Below, piece after piece: positions 1 through 5,847 of a stretch of DNA of 7,441 bases (the first letter of the stretch is position 1; each line of letters opens with the position of its first letter). The notes under the pieces are model-generated. The model made no database searches, had not been told where the DNA came from, and worked only from the letters and a program-made list of their open reading frames with translations. The DNA comes from an uncultured Clostridia bacterium. GTDB taxonomy: Bacteria; Bacillota; Clostridia; Oscillospirales; Acutalibacteraceae. Both the position numbers and the translations under genes were made by a program. The stretch spans positions 1-7,441 of the forward strand of contig CALEIO010000236.1 in the NCBI GenBank assembly GCA_937875885.1, read 5' to 3'.

Positions 1-528
1 CTCGCCCATATCTCTGTAAGGATGGCTCATATCCCACAGTGCTGCAATGTTATCGCAAGCAAAAATGTTCAGAAGGTCGCGGAGCTTTGCAGTATCGGAA
101 TAAGCACCAACTGTTTCAACCAGCATAGCAACTTTGTTTTCCTCAGCTGTTTCAAGACAGGCTCTGAGCACAGCCTCTGAAGTTTCGTCTGCATTGTCTT
201 TTTTGCTTGCGTGAACTCTCACATAAGGAGAGCCAAGCTGTGCTGCCAGAACAATGTGACGTTTGATTTCGTTTATGTTTTCTTCCTGTCTGTCTGCATC
301 TGCCATATCGCAAGGAGCATCAATACAAGGAATGGAAAGTTCAAGAGAAGCCAGATGTCTGACTGTTCTGCTGATATTTTCTTCGCGGAGAGGTCCGTTC
401 GCTCCGTGGTAGACACTTCTGCCTACATCGTGAAGCTCAAAACCTTGGAATCCCAGGTCTTTTGCCATAGAATAAAAATCTTCCCAGGCAAAACCGCTCC
501 AACCGTTAGTTGAAAAAGATAATTTCAT
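1..528 (-). CDS. Xylose-isomerase-like TIM-barrel protein (sugar phosphate isomerase/epimerase family), 3' end cut by window
   Basis: The first 176 codons are present and the C-terminus lies beyond the left edge. The translation begins MKLSFSTNGWSGFAWEDF and has the pattern of the AP-endonuclease-2/xylose-isomerase-like TIM barrel family (PF01261): 'LGFQGFELHDVG' (residues 25-36) is the second strand with the usual GxE, 'LVETVGAY' (136-143) carries the conserved barrel Glu138, and 'LWDMSHPYRDMGE' (164-176) gives the Asp166/His169 pair that usually binds a divalent metal with that Glu. The family includes sugar and inosose isomerases, epimerases and dehydratases; the substrate cannot be read from sequence. 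The start is set by GGGGAG at 537-542, eight bases upstream. The ATG lies 2 bp after the stop of the LeuA-like gene, so the two are almost certainly translationally coupled and share the leucine T-box leader. That context suggests a role linked to branched-chain 2-oxoacid or leucine metabolism, which is inference. Confidence 0.85.
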   Translation of the reverse strand, partial: MKLSFSTNGWSGFAWEDFYSMAKDLGFQGFELHDVGRSVYHGANGPLREENISRTVRHLASLELSIPCIDAPCDMADADRQEENINEIKRHIVLAAQLGSPYVRVHASKKDNADETSEAVLRACLETAEENKVAMLVETVGAYSDTAKLRDLLNIFACDNIAALWDMSHPYRDMGE

Positions 529-530
529 TT

Positions 531-2000
531 TTAGTTCTCCCCGTATACGATTTTATTGAGAGCATTGAGGTATGCACGGATTGTTGCGCCGATGATGTCG
601 GTAGAAATACCTCTGCCGGAGAAGAGTCTGCCGTCTGCTCGAAGCTTGATGAGTGCTTCACCCATAGCCTCTCTTCCCTCTGTTACTGACTGAATCTGGA
701 AATCATCCAGCTCATAGTGGTGACCTACGATCTGCTCCAGAGCAAGGAGTGCAGCATCGATGGGACCATCGCCTGAAGAAAGACCTGTGTAATTCTTGCC
801 CTGCTTCTCAACAACAATGTTTGCTGTGGGGCTGATGATATTACCGGAGTTAACAACGTAGCTTATAAGTCTGTATGTGGGAGGTACCTGAAGAGCCTCG
901 GAAGCAACAATAGCTTCCAGCTCCTTCGCACCAACCTGCTTTTTCTTTGCTGTATGGAGGAAAGCCTCGAACACCTTAGCCACATCGTCATCTGAAAGTG
1001 TGTAGCCCATACCGAAAAGCTTGGCTACATTGACAACAACGTCATCGTCGGAAAGTGTATAGCCAAGAGCCTTTACAGCACCTGCAACCACAGAGATATC
1101 GGAGTTGATATCCAACTTGATGTCGTTCTCTGCATCCTGTGCAAGGGGTGCATCAAAAGGAGTTGTCTCTGTACGTCTTGTCTTTACGATTGTTTTGATC
1201 TGCTTTGCAGTACGGGAAAGCTCTGTAACGTTAACGTTGCAATCAACGCCCATGCTCTCGCCACGGGTGTGCACAAGGTGAACGCAATTCTCAAGTACGG
1301 GGAACTGTGTTCTTGTAACAGTTGCCTTTACTTCTGCTGCACCGCTTGCAACAGCAGCAACTGCACATGCACCTGCCATACCAAGCTCACTTGCACAGTT
1401 AACACCAAGGTTAACATCCTTGAGCTCGGGAACATCCTCATAGAGGTTCTTGATAAATGTTTTATATTCATCGGGCAACTGCTGACCTGCTGTGTCGCAG
1501 ATAGTAATTGTAGTTGCACCTGCTGTGATAGCTGTCTTTACTGCCTGTGCAAGGAACTCTCTCTCGCTTCTTGTAGCATCCTGTGCACAGAACTCAACGT
1601 CTGCGCAGAGACTCTTGCAATATGAAACCATCTCTTCAATAACAGAGATCATCTTTGCGGGCTTGCACTTGCAAAGGTACTCCATCTGTACTGTGGATGT
1701 GGGCAGAGAAACGTAAACTCTCTTGTTCTTTGCACCCATCACAGCCTGCCATGCCTTGTCAGCACTTTCTTTTGTTGTACCTGCATCAACACTGAGGGTA
1801 CTGTTCTTTAGCAAAGATGCCACACTCTTAAGAAGCAGGGAATCTGCTGCCTCGTTTTCAATAGCAGGCATTTCGATAACATCAACGCAAACTCTGTCAA
1901 GTAGCTTTGCAATCTCAATCTTCTCCTTGAAGCTGAGTGTTGCGCCAGATGCTTTTGTGCCTTCTTTAAGTGTTACATCTGCAATTCTTACTGTTTTCAT
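531..2000 (-). CDS. LeuA-like (2-isopropylmalate/citramalate synthase family) protein with altered catalytic residues
   Basis: 489 residues. Start chosen at MKTVRIADVTLKEG because AGGAGG (2009-2014) sits 8 bases upstream; an in-frame ATG 19 codons earlier lies in the terminator of the leader. Residues 1-270 match the DRE-TIM metallolyase barrel of LeuA: 'DVTLKEG' (8-14) replaces DTTLRDG, 'DATRSE' (141-146) and 'CDTAGQQLPDE' (168-178) align with DATRSD and PDTVGYTTPEE. The metal-binding HCHND motif is replaced by 'NCASE' (201-205), so both His ligands, the catalytic Arg (now Lys12) and the metal Asp (now Glu13) are gone. Residues ~375-485 are a complete LeuA regulatory domain, with 'SSGDGPIDAA' (408-417) and 'GRGISTDIIGA' (462-472). 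A nonapeptide is duplicated in the subdomain between (313-321, 332-340). Length is near normal (~500). It may catalyse a different aldol-type condensation or be a leucine-binding pseudoenzyme. Expression is controlled by the leucine T-box upstream, and the TIM-barrel gene follows after 2 bp. Confidence 0.85.
   Translation of the reverse strand: MKTVRIADVTLKEGTKASGATLSFKEKIEIAKLLDRVCVDVIEMPAIENEAADSLLLKSVASLLKNSTLSVDAGTTKESADKAWQAVMGAKNKRVYVSLPTSTVQMEYLCKCKPAKMISVIEEMVSYCKSLCADVEFCAQDATRSEREFLAQAVKTAITAGATTITICDTAGQQLPDEYKTFIKNLYEDVPELKDVNLGVNCASELGMAGACAVAAVASGAAEVKATVTRTQFPVLENCVHLVHTRGESMGVDCNVNVTELSRTAKQIKTIVKTRRTETTPFDAPLAQDAENDIKLDINSDISVVAGAVKALGYTLSDDDVVVNVAKLFGMGYTLSDDDVAKVFEAFLHTAKKKQVGAKELEAIVASEALQVPPTYRLISYVVNSGNIISPTANIVVEKQGKNYTGLSSGDGPIDAALLALEQIVGHHYELDDFQIQSVTEGREAMGEALIKLRADGRLFSGRGISTDIIGATIRAYLNALNKIVYGEN
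981..1064 (-). repeat. Direct repeat inside the LeuA-like gene (nonapeptide GYTLSDDDV twice, 57-bp period)
   Basis: Codons 332-340 (981-1007) and 313-321 (1038-1064) both encode GYTLSDDDV, 19 codons apart. The two DNA copies differ at several positions, mostly third bases, so the duplication is not recent. LeuA proteins normally carry one such motif ahead of the helix 'AKVFEAF', and here the first copy is also followed by a similar 'VAKLF'. Confidence 0.75.
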
Positions 2001-2038
2001 AACAGTATCCTCCTTTTTCTGGGAATAAATAAAATAAT

Positions 2039-2072
2039 AAAAAACGCCCTGAAGCACTTATATGCTTCAGGG
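2039..2072 (-). terminator. T-box intrinsic terminator
   Basis: A perfect 10-bp stem, CCCTGAAGCA with TGCTTCAGGG (2063-2072 and 2047-2056), closes a 6-base loop and is followed on the minus strand by GC and six T (2044-2039). Its first bases, CCCT, are also the 3' strand of the antiterminator, so the two folds exclude each other. Confidence 0.93.
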
Positions 2073-2300
2073 ACGATAATAAACACCGCGGTACCACCCG
2101 GATTGTTGCATTGCTGCAACCACTCAAAATCCTTTAACGGAGATTATCCGAAACACCCTACTTGCATAAGTCACTATGAACCCTGTCTGTTCAGATGCTC
2201 TGCTCAGGAACGAGATGCAGACTCTTTGGTGTATCGGCTCGCAGCAACCGCCGACTCTCTTTAACACCGCCCGAGTGCAATTTTCCGTCATTGCATTTAC
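2039..2300 (-). promoter_or_regulatory. T-box riboswitch leader, probably tRNA-Leu (CUC specifier)
   Basis: Reading the minus strand, the T-box core GGGTGGTACCGCG is at 2087-2099, and CGTCCCT at 2069-2075 is the partner strand of the antiterminator. Stem I shows the usual distal features: AGAGAG (about 2256-2261) with a GC-rich arm closed by GTCGGC and GAGCCGA, flanked by GGTGT/ACACC and ACTC/GAGT pairings. The specifier loop CATCTCGTTCCTGAG aligns with leucine T-boxes (GAACTCATCCTTGAG) so that CTC at 2212-2214 is the specifier. The TGGT of the bulge pairs with an ACCA tRNA end, and the A discriminator is that of tRNA-Leu. Uncharged tRNA-Leu should stabilise the antiterminator and allow transcription of the LeuA-like and TIM-barrel genes. 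The class is certain; the leucine assignment is by alignment by eye. Confidence 0.93.
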
Positions 2301-2329
2301 AATATAATTAAAAATAAAAGATTAGAACT

Positions 2330-2359
2330 ATCATACACCAAATGGTCAGGTTTTGTCAA
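2330..2359 (-). promoter_or_regulatory. Sigma-A type promoter of the T-box/LeuA-like operon
   Basis: A perfect -35 TTGACA (2354-2359) and a -10 TATGAT (2330-2335) are separated by 18 bases. Transcription would begin near 2323, giving a leader of about 320 nt that contains the whole T-box. Confidence 0.85.
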
Positions 2360-2364
2360 GCCTT

Positions 2365-2391
2365 TTTGCACTTTATGGAATATTGTGCAAA
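2365..2391. repeat. 7-bp inverted repeat just upstream of the T-box promoter
   Basis: TTTGCAC (2365-2371) and GTGCAAA (2385-2391) are perfect inverted copies around a 13-base AT-rich spacer, 6 bp upstream of the -35 box. There is no T-run on the minus strand, so it is a poor terminator for the antiporter gene; it could be an operator, or chance. Confidence 0.3.
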
Positions 2392-2443
2392 TAATGCGTC
2401 ACAACCTATGTCCAATCTGTTATTTCTTATGAGATTTACACCA

Positions 2444-3721
2444 TTAATGATGTAACACACCACGGGAGGATTTTCTCTCCCCGGGCTTGATTTCTCCTGC
2501 CTTCTTAAGAGCAATCTTTGTAAGCATAGGACCTACGAGCTCATAAATCATAACAGAGAAAAGTGTAATGTTACGGATTACTGCGCCCTGTGTACCAGGG
2601 AATTCTGCACTTGCGATAAGTGTCATACCCAGTGCAACACCTGCCTGGGGGAACAGTGTGATTCCAAGATATTTCTGGATTGTAGGTTCACACTTTGTGA
2701 TCTTCGCACTGATGCCTGCACCGTAGTACTTACCAAGACATCTGAACACAATGTAAACAACACCAACAAGTACCATTGTCCACTGAGTAAAGATACCAAG
2801 CTCAAGCTCTGCACCGCTGAGCACAAAGAAGAGTGCAAACAGAGGACCGGTCCAGCGGTCGAGTCTGTCCATAAGTTCTTCGGAAAAATCACACATATTG
2901 CAGAATACGGTACCCATCATCATAAGCAGAAGCAGAGATGAGAATCCGCAATGAACAGTGCCTATATTAAACTTGATCTGTGAAATTGAAACAGCCAGCA
3001 GTACGTAAGCAACTGTGATTGAAAGACGCTTACTTCTGGAGTGGAACATACGCTCTGTGTAAGAAAGCAGTGCACCGAGGATGCCACCAACTACAACAGA
3101 AAGTACAATCTCAACCAAGGGCTCAACAGCGATGGAAACTACATCGAGAGCACCTGTGTTTACAGCCTTTGCTGCGCCCAGAGAAACTGCAAATACTACC
3201 AGACCGATTGCATCGTCGATTGCTACAACGGGAAGAAGCATCTGTGTTACGGGACCCTTTGCCTTATACTGACGAACAACCATAAGTGTTGCGGCAGGAG
3301 CTGTTGCAGAAGCAATAGCACCAAGGGTAAGAGCAATGGGTAAATCAACAACACCAGGCATAAGTACAGAAAGAGCAATAAGGGCTCCGTCTACTAAAAT
3401 GGTAGCTACAACTGCACCTGCAAGAGCAATAATAACAGCCTGCTTACCAATCTGCTTAATGCTGGAAAGTCTGAATTCATTACCAATGGTAAAAGCGATA
3501 AAGCCCAGCGCAGTCTGTGAAAGGATAGAGAACATTTCTACATTCTCCTGAGATACAAATCCCAGACCCTCTACACCTAACATACCAAGGCAATAAGGAC
3601 CTACAAGAATTCCTGCTACAAGATAGCCTGTAACTGCAGGCAGACCGAGAGGCTTACAAGCTCTGGTCAATATAAGACCTGCAAGAAGGGCTATGGAAAG
3701 ACTTAATAAAACAGTCATCAT
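2444..3721 (-). CDS. CPA2-family cation:proton antiporter (Na+/H+ exchanger domain)
   Basis: 425 residues, very hydrophobic, with about 12-13 predicted membrane segments, matching the Na+/H+ exchanger domain (PF00999) of the monovalent cation:proton antiporter-2 group. 'GLPAVTGYLVAGILVGP' (26-42) is the typical first-helices motif; 'TAPA' (140-143) fits the broken helix 4, and 'VVAIDDAIGLVVF' (165-177) carries Asp169-Asp170, the ion-binding pair that in NapA-like proteins goes with electrogenic exchange. 'LFPQAGVALGM' lies in a late helix. The protein ends about 25 residues after the last helix, so it lacks the RCK/TrkA-N regulatory domain of Kef-type proteins. Likely role: pH or Na+/K+ homeostasis at the plasma membrane; the ion is not determinable. 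Two adjacent ATG codons are possible starts; AGAAGG lies 5 bases before the first and 8 before the second. The gene has its own promoter and no clear terminator. Confidence 0.9.
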   Translation of the reverse strand: MMTVLLSLSIALLAGLILTRACKPLGLPAVTGYLVAGILVGPYCLGMLGVEGLGFVSQENVEMFSILSQTALGFIAFTIGNEFRLSSIKQIGKQAVIIALAGAVVATILVDGALIALSVLMPGVVDLPIALTLGAIASATAPAATLMVVRQYKAKGPVTQMLLPVVAIDDAIGLVVFAVSLGAAKAVNTGALDVVSIAVEPLVEIVLSVVVGGILGALLSYTERMFHSRSKRLSITVAYVLLAVSISQIKFNIGTVHCGFSSLLLLMMMGTVFCNMCDFSEELMDRLDRWTGPLFALFFVLSGAELELGIFTQWTMVLVGVVYIVFRCLGKYYGAGISAKITKCEPTIQKYLGITLFPQAGVALGMTLIASAEFPGTQGAVIRNITLFSVMIYELVGPMLTKIALKKAGEIKPGERKSSRGVLHH

Positions 3722-3773
3722 TCTTACCTTCTTATCTTATGTATTACTATTGAAATACTTTCAAAGCCTACAA

Positions 3774-3802
3774 ATAATATACCTATGCACATCCTTTGTC
3801 AA
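3774..3802 (-). promoter_or_regulatory. Sigma-A type promoter of the antiporter gene
   Basis: A perfect -35 TTGACA (3797-3802) and a -10 TATTAT (3774-3779) with a 17-base spacer, giving a short leader of about 45 nt before the antiporter start. The rest of the 310-bp gap (3803-3951) shows no gene or convincing structure. Confidence 0.85.
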
Positions 3803-3951
3803 TGGATAAAAACACTTTTCGACAAAACGATAAGCATACACCCCTTAAAAGCTACCGCTTTTGTATATGTTTATGGTCATTTCAAATCTTTATGCATACT
3901 GCAAAACTTTCAGTTCAGACAAACACACTCTTTTTGCTCTGTTCCTCAAAA

Positions 3952-3992
3952 CAAAAGGCGGCAATCACAGAGCCTGTAACTGCCGCCTTTTG
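3952..3992 (-). terminator. Terminator hairpin after the DUF11 protein gene
   Basis: CAAAAGGCGGCA (3952-3963) and TGCCGCCTTTTG (3981-3992) form a perfect 12-bp stem around a 17-base loop. On the minus strand the stem ends in CCTTTTGTTTT, a U-rich tail expected of an intrinsic terminator, 40 bp downstream of the stop of the DUF11 gene. The plus strand also has a T-rich tail (about 4000-4014), so it may work in both directions. Confidence 0.8.
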
Positions 3993-4031
3993 TGGGTTGT
4001 TTTTATATACTCAAACTATTAATTTATACAC

Positions 4032-4883
4032 TCAACCTGTAACTGTACCTGTTATTGTCACGGTTGTAATTCCGTTACCCGCTTCTGTCCTTGCAGGCAC
4101 TGTTATTGTCACCCCACCTACAGGCAGGATAAGTGTATTATCTGCTCCTACTGTGTAGTCGGTTGCGTTATATACGGTAGTAACTCCGTCAGTAACAGAC
4201 TGAATGGAAGTAATTGCAAAGCCTGTGGGAAGTGTATCTGTAATCACTACATTTGTAGCGGGGATATTACCTGAATTTTCGATTGTGAAAGTATAGGTCA
4301 GGGTATCTCCCGATGCCACAACAGCTTTATCCACGCTCTTTGTAATGTCTATCTGTGCAAAGTCTTCACGGAGAATTGTAACAGATACAGGAGCAGACTG
4401 TACAACAGTACCTGTTGCACTACCCTGTCTTCCGCTTGCCTGGGCTGTGTTGGTAATGGATTCCACAGTATCTGCAATTGCACCGCTAACCTGTGCCACA
4501 TAAACCACAGTAACGCTTTCTCCGCTCTGAAGCACTGTAGCTGCAGGTATAACCAAAGGATTGACACTTGTGGGAGTTACCGCTGTTACAGTACTGCCAT
4601 CTATAACCACAGCGCTGTTTGCAAGGTAAGAAAGGGGTGTTCCCACACCGCCCAAGTCATCTGTAACTTCTACTGCATACAAAGGCTGTGTACCATTGTT
4701 TGTAACAGTAACAAGATAAGTTATATTCTCACCGGGTCTCCAGGAATCATTGGCTGTGCTTTTCAGGGCAGTGAGACTGTAGCTGTCAAGCAGACTGGTA
4801 GATACCACATTAGAAGCCGCAGAGCCTGTATTGTCACCTGAATTGTAGGATACGGTTGCAGAGTTATTAAGAATTGTTGCCAA
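4032..4883 (-). CDS. DUF11-type beta-sandwich repeat protein without signal peptide; probable TTG start
   Basis: 283 residues from the TTG at 4881-4883. A GTG at 4890-4892 is in frame, but the only ribosome binding site, AAAGGTG (4890-4896), overlaps it and is well placed for the TTG (6-base gap); the ATG at 4897-4899 is out of frame and stops at once. The resulting start, (M)ATILNNSATVSYN, is the form I recall for similar clostridial proteins. Two DUF11-like repeats are visible: ~37-165 ('RPGENITYLVTVTNNGTQPL', then 'VEVTDDLGG') and 178-283 ('SGDTLTYTFTIENSGNIPAT', then 'VVITDTLPTGF'). Composition is Thr/Val/Ser/Asn rich with no Cys. There is no signal peptide, membrane segment or LPXTG anchor, which is odd because DUF11 repeats are usually in exported surface proteins. 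The N-terminal strand resembles the end of repeat 1 ('ITNTAQASG'), and repeat 2 lacks that strand. Function unknown; structural or adhesive roles are possible. Confidence 0.8.
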   Translation of the reverse strand: MATILNNSATVSYNSGDNTGSAASNVVSTSLLDSYSLTALKSTANDSWRPGENITYLVTVTNNGTQPLYAVEVTDDLGGVGTPLSYLANSAVVIDGSTVTAVTPTSVNPLVIPAATVLQSGESVTVVYVAQVSGAIADTVESITNTAQASGRQGSATGTVVQSAPVSVTILREDFAQIDITKSVDKAVVASGDTLTYTFTIENSGNIPATNVVITDTLPTGFAITSIQSVTDGVTTVYNATDYTVGADNTLILPVGGVTITVPARTEAGNGITTVTITGTVTG

Positions 4884-4980
4884 GTTTTTCACCTTTCATT
4901 TTATTTTGTATTTGGAGAAGCTTCCCTTTTTCATATTATGCTGCAAAGTAAAAACTGTTCTGATTACCGTCTCCGAAAAC

Positions 4981-5014
4981 AAAAAGAGCATCCGTCTGTA
5001 AAAAACGGATGCTC
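4981..5014 (-). terminator. Intrinsic terminator of the lipoprotein gene
   Basis: GAGCATCCGT (4986-4995) and ACGGATGCTC (5005-5014) make a perfect 10-bp stem with a 9-base loop, followed on the minus strand by five T (4985-4981). It lies 20 bp after the lipoprotein stop codon. Between here and the DUF11 start (about 95 bp) I see no consensus sigma-A promoter. Confidence 0.92.
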
Positions 5015-5033
5015 ACAGCAATAATCAATATAA

Positions 5034-5765
5034 TTATTTAACGCTGAATTTGTTCATAGAATCCTCAAAAATCTTTGCAAGTTCTGCATTGTCAGGATTG
5101 ATTGTATTATCGTGGTTAGCAAAAGTGTAACCCTTCCAGCAGAAAGTTGCAGAGAGCTTTTCGTAACCTTCAAATCTTGTTGAAACAGCACTCTTGTAAT
5201 CTTCCTCTGTAATCTCGTTACCCTTGCTGTCATAGTAAGTAATGGTAGGCTCTTCGCTGTCGCCTTCATAAATAGTTGACTTTGTAGCAAGGCGCTCCTC
5301 AATGAACTTACCCTCATAAAGAGAGATAGCTACCTTTGTATCGTAAGTCTCCCAGGAGCCGTTTCTTACATTATCGCTGAAAATATAGTAAATTCTGCCG
5401 GTTTCAGCCTCTTTGAATGCAAAAGCAGAGTCCTGCATAAGGTCTACCTGAGAATCGCCCTCAAAAACGTGCTCGATTTCTGTAAGAGTTTTCTTATCAT
5501 CACTAAGTTCAAAGATTCTGCTTTCGGTAAAGTTGCCTGTACCGTAGTTTTCTGCAGCAATCATTTCATATTTGCCGTTGAGGTCCAGGTCTGTAATTCC
5601 ATAGAAGTAAATGCTTGTGCCCTGCTTTGCCTCTACAGACCACTCACCGATATTATTGACAATACCTTTAACTTCTTCGTTCACCTGTTCTTTGTTACCG
5701 CATCCAAAAAAAACGCTGCAAACAACGAGCAAGCACATAACAAGTGCAAATAATCTTTTTTTCAT
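5034..5765 (-). CDS. Small secreted lipoprotein of unknown function
   Basis: 243 residues. The N-terminus is a lipoprotein signal: MKKR, a hydrophobic stretch (5-20), then 'VFFGC' with Cys22 as the expected lipidated residue; Phe at -3 makes the lipobox less typical than LxGC. The mature part starts GNKEQVNEE, a usual flexible linker. 'ITDLDLNGKYEMIAAE' (57-72) resembles the Asp-rich calcium loop of FG-GAP/VCBS-type repeats (Asp59, Asp61, Asn63), found once only. 'YYDSKGNEITEEDYKS' (177-192) resembles a motif common in clostridial lipoproteins of unknown role. I do not recognise a named family. The start is fixed by AGGAGG (5774-5779), 8 bases upstream. It is monocistronic, with its own strong promoter and terminator. 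It should be anchored to the outer face of the membrane; no binding or catalytic role can be assigned. Confidence 0.88.
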   Translation of the reverse strand: MKKRLFALVMCLLVVCSVFFGCGNKEQVNEEVKGIVNNIGEWSVEAKQGTSIYFYGITDLDLNGKYEMIAAENYGTGNFTESRIFELSDDKKTLTEIEHVFEGDSQVDLMQDSAFAFKEAETGRIYYIFSDNVRNGSWETYDTKVAISLYEGKFIEERLATKSTIYEGDSEEPTITYYDSKGNEITEEDYKSAVSTRFEGYEKLSATFCWKGYTFANHDNTINPDNAELAKIFEDSMNKFSVK

Positions 5766-5805
5766 AAATACATCCTCCTGTTTTATGAATATTTCTATGT
5801 GAATA

Positions 5806-5834
5806 AATATAATCCAAATAAACGCTTATGTCAA
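5806..5834 (-). promoter_or_regulatory. Sigma-A type promoter of the lipoprotein gene
   Basis: A perfect -35 TTGACA (5829-5834) and a -10 TATATT (5806-5811) with a 17-base spacer. It starts only 14 bp after the stop of the ABC-F gene, and no terminator separates them, so read-through from the ABC-F gene is possible. Confidence 0.87.
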
Positions 5835-5847
5835 CTTATAAGGAATT

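Noticed and set aside
211..513. Plus-strand open frame of 100 codons
   Set aside because: Lies opposite the TIM-barrel coding region, whose translation shows clear family motifs; no RBS before it.
1269..1625. Cysteine-rich plus-strand open frame of 118 codons opposite the LeuA-like gene
   Set aside because: It is the antisense of a well-supported gene; the Cys richness comes from complementing GCA/ACA codons, and no RBS or family pattern is present.
2001..2057. Extension of the LeuA-like gene to an upstream in-frame ATG
   Set aside because: These codons fall in the terminator and RBS of the T-box leader; the strong AGGAGG fits the downstream ATG.
3019..3343. Overlapping plus-strand open frames opposite the antiporter
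   Set aside because: Antisense shadows of a clear membrane protein gene, with low-complexity translations and no ribosome binding site.
3847..3862. Small hairpin AAAAGC/GCTTTT in the gap upstream of the antiporter promoter
   Set aside because: Only a 6-bp AT-rich stem with no T-run; expected by chance.
3785..4158. Plus-strand open frames across the gap between the antiporter and DUF11 genes
   Set aside because: They run through the antiporter promoter, a terminator hairpin and the antisense of the DUF11 gene; no family resemblance.
4930..4942. CATAATA motif upstream of the DUF11 gene, resembling a forespore sigma factor -10 box
   Set aside because: No matching -35 element was found at the right distance, so a sporulation promoter cannot be supported.
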